Below, piece after piece: positions 56,303 to 64,000 of a stretch of DNA of 64,000 nucleotides. The stretch covers positions 585,620,438-585,684,437 of the forward strand of contig CM066033.1 in assembly GCA_033557465.1 (NCBI GenBank), written 5' to 3'. The first letter of the stretch is position 1. Each line of letters opens with the position of its first letter. A program made the translations under genes and the position numbers. The stretch is from Ichthyophis bannanicus. Lineage: Eukaryota; Chordata; Amphibia; Gymnophiona; Ichthyophiidae. The notes under the pieces were generated by a model. The model saw only the letters and a program-made list of their open reading frames with translations. It was not told where the DNA came from and did not search any database.

Positions 56303-59241
56303 TAATAATGGTTTATGGACCTTTCCTCCAGGAACTTGTCCAAACCTTTTTTAAACCCAGCTACACTAACAGCCTTTCCTACATCCTCCGGTAACAAATT
56401 CCAGAGTTTGATTACACGTTGAGTGAAAAAAATATTTTCTTTTATTAGTCTTAGTTTACCCTGTAACTTCATTGCAGGTCCCCTAGTCTTTCTATATTCT
56501 GATAACTTAAACAATCGATCTACGTTTACCTATTCCACTCCGTTCATTGATTTATAGACTTTTATCATATCTCCCCTCAGCCGTCTCTTTTCCAGGTTAA
56601 AGAGCCCTAACCTTTTTAGCCTTTCTTCATAGGAGTATCCTTCCATCCCCTTTACCATTTTGTTGGCTCTTTGAACCTTTTCTAATAACGCTATATCCTT
56701 TTTAAGATACGGCGACCAAAATTGCACACAATATTCAAGGTGCGGTCTCACCATGGAACGATATAGAGGCATGATAATATCTCTTGTTTTATTTTCCATT
56801 CCTTTCCTTATCATACCTAGCATTCTATTTGCTCTCTTGGCCACCGCTGCACACTGAGCCGATGGTTTTAACATGTTATCCACAATGACGCCTAAATCTT
56901 TTTCCTGGGTGGTGGTTCCTAATGTGGAACCTTGCATTGTGTAACCATAGTTTGGGTTGTTCTTCCCTAGGTGCATAACTTTGCACTTGTCCACGTTAAA
57001 TTTCATCTGCCATTTTGATGCCCAGTCTTCCAATTTATCAAGATCCTCTTGCAATTTTCCACAATCCTCTTGGGTTTTAACAACTTTAAATAGTTTTGTG
57101 TCATCTGCAAATTTGATAACCTCACTCGTTATTCCACTTTCCAGGTCATTTATGAATATGTCAAAAAGCAGCGGACCCAGCACAGATCCCTGGGGTACAC
57201 CATTATTCACCTTTCTCCATTGGGAAAATTGGCCATTTAGCCCAACCCTCTGCTTTCTATCTTTTAACCAGTTCCTGATCCACAGTAGTACACTGCCTCC
57301 TATCCCATGACTCTTTAGTTTTGCCAAAAGTCTCTGATGAGGGACCTTGTCAAAGGTTTTTTGAAAGTCCAGATACACTATATCAACCGACTCACCTTTG
57401 TCCACCTGTTTATTCATACTTTCAAAAAAACATAACAGATTAGTAAGATAAGATCTTACTTGTCTAAAGCCATGTGGGCTGTCTCCCATTAGGCCATGAC
57501 TATATACATGCTGAGTAATTTTATTCTTTATGATGGTTTCTACCATTTTTCCCGGTACTGACGTGATGCTCACCGGTCTGTAGTTTCCCGGATCACCCCT
57601 GGAACCCTTTTAAAAAATTGGTGTTACATTGGCGATCCTCCAATCTTCAGGTATTAGAGATGATTTTAATGATAGTTCACAGATAGCAGGTCTGCAGTCT
57701 CATATTTCTGTTCTTTCAACACCCTTGGATGTATACCATCTGGCTCAGGTGATTTGCTACTCTTCAGTTTATCTAATAGTTGTAATACATCTTCCCGATG
57801 TATCGATATTTCCTTCAATTCTTCCGCACATTTACATACCACTTCAGTCATGGGTAATATCCCTATATCTTCCTCAGTAAAGACTGAAGCAAGAATTCAT
57901 TCAGTCTCTCCGCTATCGCCTTGTCGCCTTTTAGTGCCCTTTAACTCCTCTATCATCTAATGGACCAACTGACTCTCTCACAGGTTTTTTGCTACAAATG
58001 TACTTGAAAAAAACTTTATTTCGCGTTTTTGCTTCCGCAGCAAGCTTCTTCTCAAATTCTCCCTTTGCCTGCTTTATCAATACCTTGCATTTGACTTGCC
58101 AGTGCTTGTGCTGTTTCCAGGTTTCGTCGTTTGGCTCTTTTTTCCATTTCCTGAAAGATGCTTTTTTGGCAACAACAGCCTCTCTGACCTCACCTTTAAA
58201 GCATGCTGGCAGTTTTTTGGACTTCCTTCCTTCCACATTTCTTAAAGCGTGGAATACAGCTGGTCTGGGCTTCCAAGATAGTATTTTTCAACACCACCCA
58301 AGCTTGATGTAAGTCTTTAACCTTTGCAACTGCTCCTTTTAGTTTTTTCTTAACTATTTTCCTCATTTTATCATAGTCTCCCTTTCGAAAGTTAAAAGGT
58401 AGTACTGTGGATTTCCTTACTATCCCTCCTCCACTAATTAAATCAAAGGTGATCATGTTATGATCACTATTGCCAAGTGGCCCCAACACCCTTATCTCTT
58501 GCACTAGATCTGGTGTTCCACTAAGGACTAAGTCTAATATGGCTTCCCCTCTCATTGGTTCATGAACCAGCTGCTCCAAGAAGCAGTCATTTCTGTCATC
58601 TAGGAACTTTATCTCCCTAGCATGTCCTGCCATGACACTGACCCAGTCGATACCGGGGTAATTGAAATCACCCATTATTATTTCTGCGCTGTAACTTTTG
58701 ATTTCTTTGAGCATTTCATCATCCATTTGTTCATTCTGGCCAGGCAGTCGATAGTACACCCCACTGCCATCGCCTTCCCCTTTTTACATGAAATTTCAAT
58801 CCATAGATATTCTACAGCAAATTTTGTTCCCTGCAAAACTTTAATCCTTTCTGACTCAATGCCCTCTCTAACATAGAGCTCAACCCCTCCACCAATTTGA
58901 TCAGCTCTATCATTACAGTATATTTTGTATCCAGGTATCACAGTGTCCCACTGGTTGTCCTCCTTCCACCATGTCTCTGATAGTCCAATCATATCTAACC
59001 TCTCATTTAGTGCTATATATTCTAACTCTCCCATCTTATTTTTTCGACTTCTAGCATTTGCATACAAGCATTTTAAAGACTGTATTTTATTCATATTAAT
59101 TTGGCTATTGGTAGACATGGGTAATTTGGGATCTTTAAGCTCTGTCTGCTCCATAGTCGAGGGCATTTGGGCTAATTTACTCTTTTTTGGAACCTCTCTG
59201 CTTTTGGTAGTATCCTTCAAGGATACATTCTTCTGAACCAT
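56303..59241 (-). pseudogene. CR1 ORF2 (endonuclease-reverse transcriptase), frameshifted
   Basis: ORF2 nicks target DNA and copies the LINE RNA. The apurinic-type endonuclease spans 59241-58196 in two frames: 'LYANARSRKNKMGEL', 'LSETWWKED', 'GDFNYPGIDW' and 'GNSDHNMITF'. A linker lies at 58236-57666. The RT (57573-56530) is open for 347 residues with 'FDKVPHQRLLAKL', 'PQGSVLGPLLF' and the catalytic box in 'IKFADDTKLF'. The C-terminal 'LFNLEKRRLRGDM' block follows. At least four frame changes separate these parts, so no full-length enzyme can be made. Confidence 0.9.
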
Positions 59242-59276
59242 GCGCTCTTGGGCGACTGTCGGCTTTCCCCTATTAT

Positions 59277-60197
59277 CTAGTTTAAAAGCTGCTCTATCTC
59301 CTTTTTAAAGGTTAATGCCAGCAGCCTGGTTCCATCCCGGTTAAGGTGAAGCCCATCCCTTCGGAAGAGCCCCTCCTTTCCCCAGAATGTACCCCAGTTC
59401 CTAACAAATACAAAACCCTCATCTTTGCACCATTGTCTCATCCACGCATTGAGACTCTGGAGCTCTGCCTGCCTTTTGGGTCCTGCACGTGGAACGGGAA
59501 GCATTACGGAGAACGCTACCCTGGAAGTTCTGGATTTCAACTTCCTACCTAAAAGCCTAAATTTAGCCTCCAGAACCTCCCTACCACATTTTCCTATGTC
59601 ATTGGTACCGACATGTAACAAGACAGCAGACTCCTCCCCAGCACTATCTAAGACCTTATCTAGGTGGCGCGTGAGTTCTGCTACCTTCGCACCAGGCAGG
59701 CATGTTACCAGGCGATCCTCACGTCCACCAGCCACCCAGCTATCTACATGCCTAATGATCGAATCACCAACTATAACGGCTGTCCTAACCCATCCCTCAT
59801 GGGCACATGGCCCTGGAGAAACTTCCTCGGTGCGAGAGGGTTTTACATCACCTGGAGGACAGGTCCTAGTTACAGGATCACTTCCTGCCACACCAGGGTG
59901 ATGCTCTCCTGTCACGTGATCTCTCTCCTCCATGGCAACAGGGATGCTGCCAGACTGGAGGTGGGACTTCAGGACTATATCCCTGTAGGTCTCGTCTATG
60001 TACCTCTCAGTCTTTCTTATGTTTTCCAAGTCTGCTACTCTAGCCTCTAGAGAACGGACTCGTTCCCTGAGAGTAAAGAGCTTCTTGCACCTAGTGCACA
60101 CGTAAGACCTCTTACCAACTGGGAGAAAATCATACATGTGACACTCAATGCAAAAGACTGGAAAGCCCCGATCTCGCTGCTGGACTGCTGTCTGCAA
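59277..60197 (-). CDS. CR1 ORF1 protein with SGNH esterase-like domain
   Basis: This intact frame of 306 residues is the RNA-binding partner protein of the LINE. A zinc-binding pair of motifs is at C16-x2-C19 and C34-x2-C37, followed by a coiled-coil-like stretch at about 38-62. The SGNH hydrolase (esterase) part starts near residue 140, with GDS (Ser146), GTND and the C-terminal DGLH blocks, giving the Ser, Asn and Asp-His set of that fold. Esterase-bearing ORF1 proteins are known from CR1-clade LINEs; what the esterase does is not established. It is preserved while ORF2 is decayed. Confidence 0.9.
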   Translation of the reverse strand: MQTAVQQRDRGFPVFCIECHMYDFLPVGKRSYVCTRCKKLFTLRERVRSLEARVADLENIRKTERYIDETYRDIVLKSHLQSGSIPVAMEERDHVTGEHHPGVAGSDPVTRTCPPGDVKPSRTEEVSPGPCAHEGWVRTAVIVGDSIIRHVDSWVAGGREDRLVTCLPGAKVAELTRHLDKVLDSAGEESAVLLHVGTNDIGKCGREVLEAKFRLLGRKLKSRTSRVAFSVMLPVPRAGPKRQAELQSLNAWMRQWCKDEGFVFVRNWGTFWGKEGLFRRDGLHLNRDGTRLLALTFKKEIEQLLN

Positions 60198-60534
60198 CTT
60201 AGTTTTAAGTTTTTGTTTAGATCTTTAAGTTCTTTACTTACTAAGGGTTTCTATGGATATTTATACCAATAAAACTGTACCTAATACGTTTAATATACCT
60301 TGTTCACCTGAAGCTTAATTAATCTCAGGTCCTTAGTGTATGACTGATTTGGGTAACGAGCTGCACCTGAGAGCACCTCCTGTCTTTTAAGATGTGTGAG
60401 TACCTATAAAGCTACGATTATCCCAGGGGTGGGTGGGTGTGGGGAGGGAAGTAACACTTATTAAAAGAGGGCTGCTACACATTACCCTGTCCTGTGCTGC
60501 TGAGGTAAACTATATTCTTATTTGATTTAAATTA

Positions 60535-60775
60535 TAGCTCTTTGCTGCTGCTAGGCTCTAACTTATTATGAAATTTAAACTACAAGCTCTCTGCTGGGTT
60601 CCAAATTTAACCAGAAAGCTCTCTTCTGTGTTTTAAATTTAAACTAAAAGTACTTGCTGATACTAGGCCCTGAGTGACTATTAAATTAAAACTACAAGCT
60701 CTCTGCTGGGTATGAAATGTAACCAGAAAGTTCTCTTCTGTGTTTTAAATTTAAATTTAAACTGCTGCTACTAGG
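60535..60775 (-). repeat. Two-unit tandem repeat in CR1 5' UTR
   Basis: Units of about 125 bp share CAAGCTCTCTGCTGGGT, AACCAGAAAG and TCTCTTCTGTGTTTTAAATT phrases. Tandem promoter units are common in LINE 5' ends. Positions 60240-60990 are otherwise non-coding 5' UTR. Confidence 0.7.
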
Positions 60776-60998
60776 TCCTGACTGATTTAACAAAAAATAG
60801 TGGGTTCATTAGATTAAATAGCTTTAATAGAAAGAATTCCTTTCAGAAAATTCCCAGAAGTATATACTCACAATTGCAGATCTCTCTCCAGAAGTAACAG
60901 TCCCCTTTTCTAGTCCTTCAAGACTGAGGATCACAGAGCTCTGGTTGAGCTATTTATGCCTGTGCTGCTGAGGTTAGCTGTGACCAACCTCCTGAATA

Positions 60999-61295
60999 GA
61001 ATCTTGCCAGCATGTGGGATCAGAGCGATTGTATGTAATTTTCACAGTCAGTAGTATCACCTTTCTTTAATATTAGTATAAACACAGCTCTTTTCCAGTC
61101 AGTTTTGCCATGATGTTGTTTCCAAATTTCCTGGCAGAGCCTTGTAACTATGGTAACAGCTGCATCAGATTGCATGGAAATGCCATCAATGCCTAGTGCT
61201 TTGTTCTATGATAAGGCTTTTAATGCTGCTTTGATGTCTTCTTTCATCATCAGTGGTTCCAGATCATAAGGTACAAATTGAAATGGCTGTTGGTC
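60999..61295 (-). mobile_element. RTE-type LINE, part upstream of the CR1 insertion
   Basis: It continues the RTE RT in reverse, with a decayed region encoding parts such as an 'NIMAKLTGKEL'-like stretch and an 'LGIDGISMQSD' stretch. Contiguity with 54870-56128 is broken only by the CR1. Confidence 0.65.
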
Positions 61296-61544
61296 CACTT
61301 GCCTTATTTAAAGTCCTGGCCAAAACAAGCACTTTTTAAAAATTCATGCCTGCCTTAGAGCTAATGTAAAACACGACTGGGAAATTTTTGCGCTATAAAT
61401 GGATTCCCTTTATAAAATGAGGAAGACATCCAAACAATGCCCCTTTTGAAGTGGTGTGGATCTCTACGTGTAAACAGTGACTTTCTAAAATCACATTTAC
61501 ATATGTACTCTAATTTACACATGTAAATGCCACTATTTGGATTT
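61296..61544. other. Unassigned DNA
   Basis: No recognised feature. Confidence 0.4.
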
Positions 61545-62130
61545 TCAGAAGACTTTTAGCAAAGTTCCCTATGAGAGACTCTTTAGGAAACCAAAACATC
61601 ATGGGATAGGAGGCAGTGCCTTTTTGTGGATGGCAAATGAGCTAAAAGATGGGCAGCAAAAAGCATGACTAAGTGGTCAGTTATCCACTTGGAAGAGAGA
61701 ATTGTGGAGTGCCCCACGGGTCTCTACTGTGACCTGTGCTATTTAAAATATTCATAAATAATTTGGAGATAGGAGCAATGAGTGAGGTGACCAAATTTGT
61801 AGATGATGCAAAAGTATTCAGAATCATTAAAATGGCAGTGGATTTTGAAGATTTTTATAAGGATCTTGTGAGACTAGGAAATTTGTCATCTAAATGGCAG
61901 ATGAAATTTTAATGCTGGACAACTGCAAAGCGAAACACATAGGGAAAACTAATTCCAGTTACTGATAGAAAATGTTGCATTCTAAGATAGAGGAGTCATC
62001 ACCCAAGAAAAAGATCTTGGAGTCATTATGGTCAATATGTTGAAATTTTCAACCCAATGTGCCGTTGGTGCTTAAAATGAAAATAGAATGTTAGAATTTA
62101 TTTGAAAAGGAATGGAGAATATCTTTATTT
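61545..62130 (+). mobile_element. CR1-type LINE RT fragment, old
   Basis: Plus-strand frames match the RT of the long CR1: 'DFQKTFSKVPYERLF', 'HGIGGSAFLW', a degenerate catalytic region ('FVDDAKVFRI') and 'LSSKWQMKF'. It is riddled with stops and indels, so older than the nested copy. Confidence 0.72.
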
Positions 62131-62348
62131 ATTTTTATTTAGTTCACACATTTCCAGTAGTAGTTCAAGGCAAGTTACATTCAGGTATAGTAGGCATTGC
62201 CTTGTCCATGCATTCTAAATTTGCACAAAGCAATGGAGGATTAAGTGGCTTGCTCAAGGGCACAAGGAGTGTTAGTTGGTTTTGAACCTTGGCTTTCCTG
62301 GTTTTCAGCAATCTGCTCTAATCACTAGTTTATTCCTCTACTCCATTA
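62131..62348 (-). mobile_element. tRNA-derived SINE
   Basis: Same type as 6218-6435 and 29840-30040. The core 'caatggaggattaagtggct' and a decayed tRNA-like head are visible. Confidence 0.7.
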
Positions 62349-62359
62349 TGTTTCTGTAT

Positions 62360-64000
62360 TAACCCCTCGTGCAACCGTACCATGATTCCTGTTCGTGTAA
62401 CCAGGCTAGTCCCGGACCTCTGGGTTCCCTATCTCATCCAGCAGCTTTGGAGACTGAGAAAACTCCTCCTCTTTTTTGTGATGTCACCGGTATATCCCCT
62501 CAGGATCTGCCTCCTGCCACCAGTTACCTCAGTCTCCAAGCAGCTTGTGAGATAGGAGCCTGGAGAGCCGGGCTCACTGGAGATTTAATTAAGTGTTTTT
62601 ACTTTTCTTTTGTTAATTTGTTTAAGATTTTCTTTAGTTTTTTTCATTTAAACTGAGCAATTTAAAAAAAAAAAAAAAGGGAGGTGAAAGCTTTGTGCCT
62701 TTAAGAGTTTGCCTGCAGGTGTCTTCCTAATTTTTCCCCCCTCCCTCCCTCCCTTTCGGGGTCTGCAGAGGTCTTACCTGCACAGCGCTCCACTGTCTTA
62801 AGGGACTCGGAAGTCTTCGCCCGACAGTCCCGGTTGGGGCAGGCACTCAGCTCAGCCTAGCCAGCACCACACAGAAGGCTGCCTGTACATGTGCTGGCAG
62901 GCTCGGGAGATCACTCTCTGTCTCAATGCCGGAGCGGACTGCTCGAGGGGTCAGTCTTCCTCCGAGGCTGCGGCTACCATGTTGCCTGCCTGAATTTCGT
63001 CTGGCTCCTTTCTTTTAAGTAGTGCCAGGTAAGCGGGCTCGATTCGGGCCTTTGGGAGCGGCGCTTCCGTTTTGGCGCGCTTTTAGGTCCGTCGGGCCTA
63101 GCCGCGTGGCGGGGAACGCGCTTTCAGGTACTTTGACTAGCGCTTCTCGGCCTACTCTCCCTCCCTCTATTTCCTTTGTACGGGAGTCTTTGCCGGCCGT
63201 TTTTTGACGGCGGTTTTGCTCTCGGGGGGGTTTGGTTTTGCTTTCACGGCTGTTCGTTAAATTAAAAAAAAAAAAATAAAAAAATAAGACACAGCTTGCC
63301 ATACCCTGACCTAGGGACTTCAAGGCCTTAGCTTGCCCTCGAGGGTCGGGCTGTTCGGAGAAGAGAGTTGTTTTTTTCTGATCAGCAGGCAGGCCTGGGT
63401 CTCTCTCGATTCTCAGAGGGACAATGTCCTCCAAGACGCTTTGCTTAGTGTGTGGCCTAAGGAAAAGCTCTTCAGGCGTGTGCAAGGCCTGTGTGAGAGA
63501 TTCTCCACCCCTGGACTCCTCCAAGGCTGATAAGGGGGAGGTCCAGGTCCCTGAGGCCGCCGCTTCGGTCCTACCGGTGGTGGAGGCGGTTCGCGACGAG
63601 CCTGTGGCCGGGCCGTCCTCGGCCCCGGATACGGTTAGGTCGGCCGCTCCTTTACCCAAGGACTGGTCCGCTATTTTTTCGAGTGAGTTTGTCACTCTAC
63701 TCCAACAGGCCTTGCTCTCGGGCCAGCGCCAGGAGCCGCTCGCGGGACTGAAGCGATCCGCCATAGAGGTCCCGCTTGAGGAGCCTTCCGCCTCCGCCAA
63801 GAGGCCGCGTTTGGATGCCTTACCGACGGATTATGCTCCTCCCTCTGAAGGTCCCTGTTCAGAAGATGAGGTCTGTGAGTATGAGGCAGAGGAGGAGTTG
63901 GAGGAAGGCGAACTGGCAGAGACGGAAGACCAAGCCAGAGTGGTTCGGGTTTTCCGCCGGGAAGAACTTCCAGCCTTAATTGTGGAGTCTCTTAAAGTGC
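62360..64000 (+). mobile_element. 5' part of a further DIRS/Ngaro-like element
   Basis: A GC-rich leader with no similarity to the other DIRS ends precedes an open gag-like frame at 63424. A possible terminal repeat lies at about 62370-62590. A splice-donor-like CAG/GTAAGC at 63029/63030 and an acceptor-like, pyrimidine-rich TTTTTCTGATCAG ending at 63385 could define an intron in the leader. The element runs off the window, so its class cannot be fixed. Confidence 0.5.
63424..64000 (+). CDS. Gag-like protein, N-terminal 192 residues, open at window edge
   Basis: From the Met at 63424 the frame is open to the last base of the window. The N-terminus has a Cys cluster (CLVCG, then VCKAC) like the fingers at the start of the other DIRS gag proteins here. 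Then come a Pro/Ala/Ser-rich linker, 'KDWSAIFSSEFVTLLQQALL' (a predicted helix), a basic KRPRL patch that could be a nuclear signal, an acidic stretch (EYEAEEELEEGELAE), and 'VVRVFRREELPALI', similar in style to gag cores of DIRS/Ngaro elements. The call is by resemblance only. A host gene is the alternative. GC content is higher than the surroundings and no stop is seen, suggesting a younger insertion. Confidence 0.55.
   Translation, partial: MSSKTLCLVCGLRKSSSGVCKACVRDSPPLDSSKADKGEVQVPEAAASVLPVVEAVRDEPVAGPSSAPDTVRSAAPLPKDWSAIFSSEFVTLLQQALLSGQRQEPLAGLKRSAIEVPLEEPSASAKRPRLDALPTDYAPPSEGPCSEDEVCEYEAEEELEEGELAETEDQARVVRVFRREELPALIVESLKV

Larger units (their letters stand above)
56136..60991 (-). 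mobile_element. CR1-type LINE, nearly full length, inserted in RTE
   Basis: The direct repeat CTGAATA at 56129-56135 and 60992-60998 flanks it and marks the exact site where the RTE is split. In order on the minus strand: 5' UTR with tandem repeats, intact ORF1 (60197-59277), broken ORF2 (about 59241-56303), and a short 3' UTR ending in an ATAAGAACATAAGA-complement tail. Confidence 0.87.

Noticed and set aside
63015..63800. Minus-strand 261-residue open frame
   Set aside because: It overlaps the plus-strand gag-like frame and leader, is low-complexity with no recognisable domain, and is best explained as a shadow of GC-rich coding sequence.

Overview
The window is vertebrate nuclear DNA, most likely from an amphibian and perhaps a caecilian. 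It has no operons, sparse coding sequence, and a dense load of DIRS-type tyrosine-recombinase retrotransposons alongside CR1, L2-like, RTE, L1 and Penelope-like retroelements, piggyBac, Tc1 and hAT-like DNA elements, and tRNA-derived SINEs. The amphibian placement is inference from this repeat spectrum. No species can be named from the sequence alone.

The only host gene I can recognise is TMEM144, a multi-pass membrane protein, on the + strand. Five internal exons (14501-14581, 20469-20550, 29045-29118, 31085-31194, 40139-40258) have canonical splice sites, join in compatible phases, and together read as the middle of TMEM144. The first and last exons lie outside the window or were not found. 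The rest is intron filled with mobile DNA.

Layout: 1-1712, LINE and SINE debris and a G-rich degenerate minisatellite; 1713-12850, three DIRS insertions (A, B, G) within that G-rich array; 14501-20550, TMEM144 exons flanking an antisense family-2 DIRS (F); 20762-28927, a piggyBac element with 15-bp inverted ends and TTAA flanks, itself interrupted by a 5.7-kb DIRS (C); 29045-31194, two exons around a SINE and a hAT-like foldback; 31544-39720, DIRS D and E, CR1 fragments, a Penelope-like fragment with a 15-bp target duplication, Tc1 and SINE pieces; 40139-40258, the fifth exon; 41480-54248, SINEs, an L1 ORF1 fragment, L2 and CR1 fragments and DIRS H, I and J; 54870-61295, an RTE LINE split by a nearly full-length CR1; 61545-64000, CR1 and SINE debris, then the 5' part of a further DIRS/Ngaro-like element with an open gag-like frame running off the edge.

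The DIRS copies share one architecture: gag, then reverse transcriptase-RNase H-putative methyltransferase, then tyrosine recombinase in overlapping frames, bounded by inverted terminal repeats. Just inside the right repeat lies an internal complementary region that joins complements of both outer ends. Copy A keeps open RT and recombinase frames with all the catalytic residues I looked for. Copy B keeps its ends and a gag but carries about 2 kb of non-coding DNA in place of the enzymes. The other copies are decayed or truncated.
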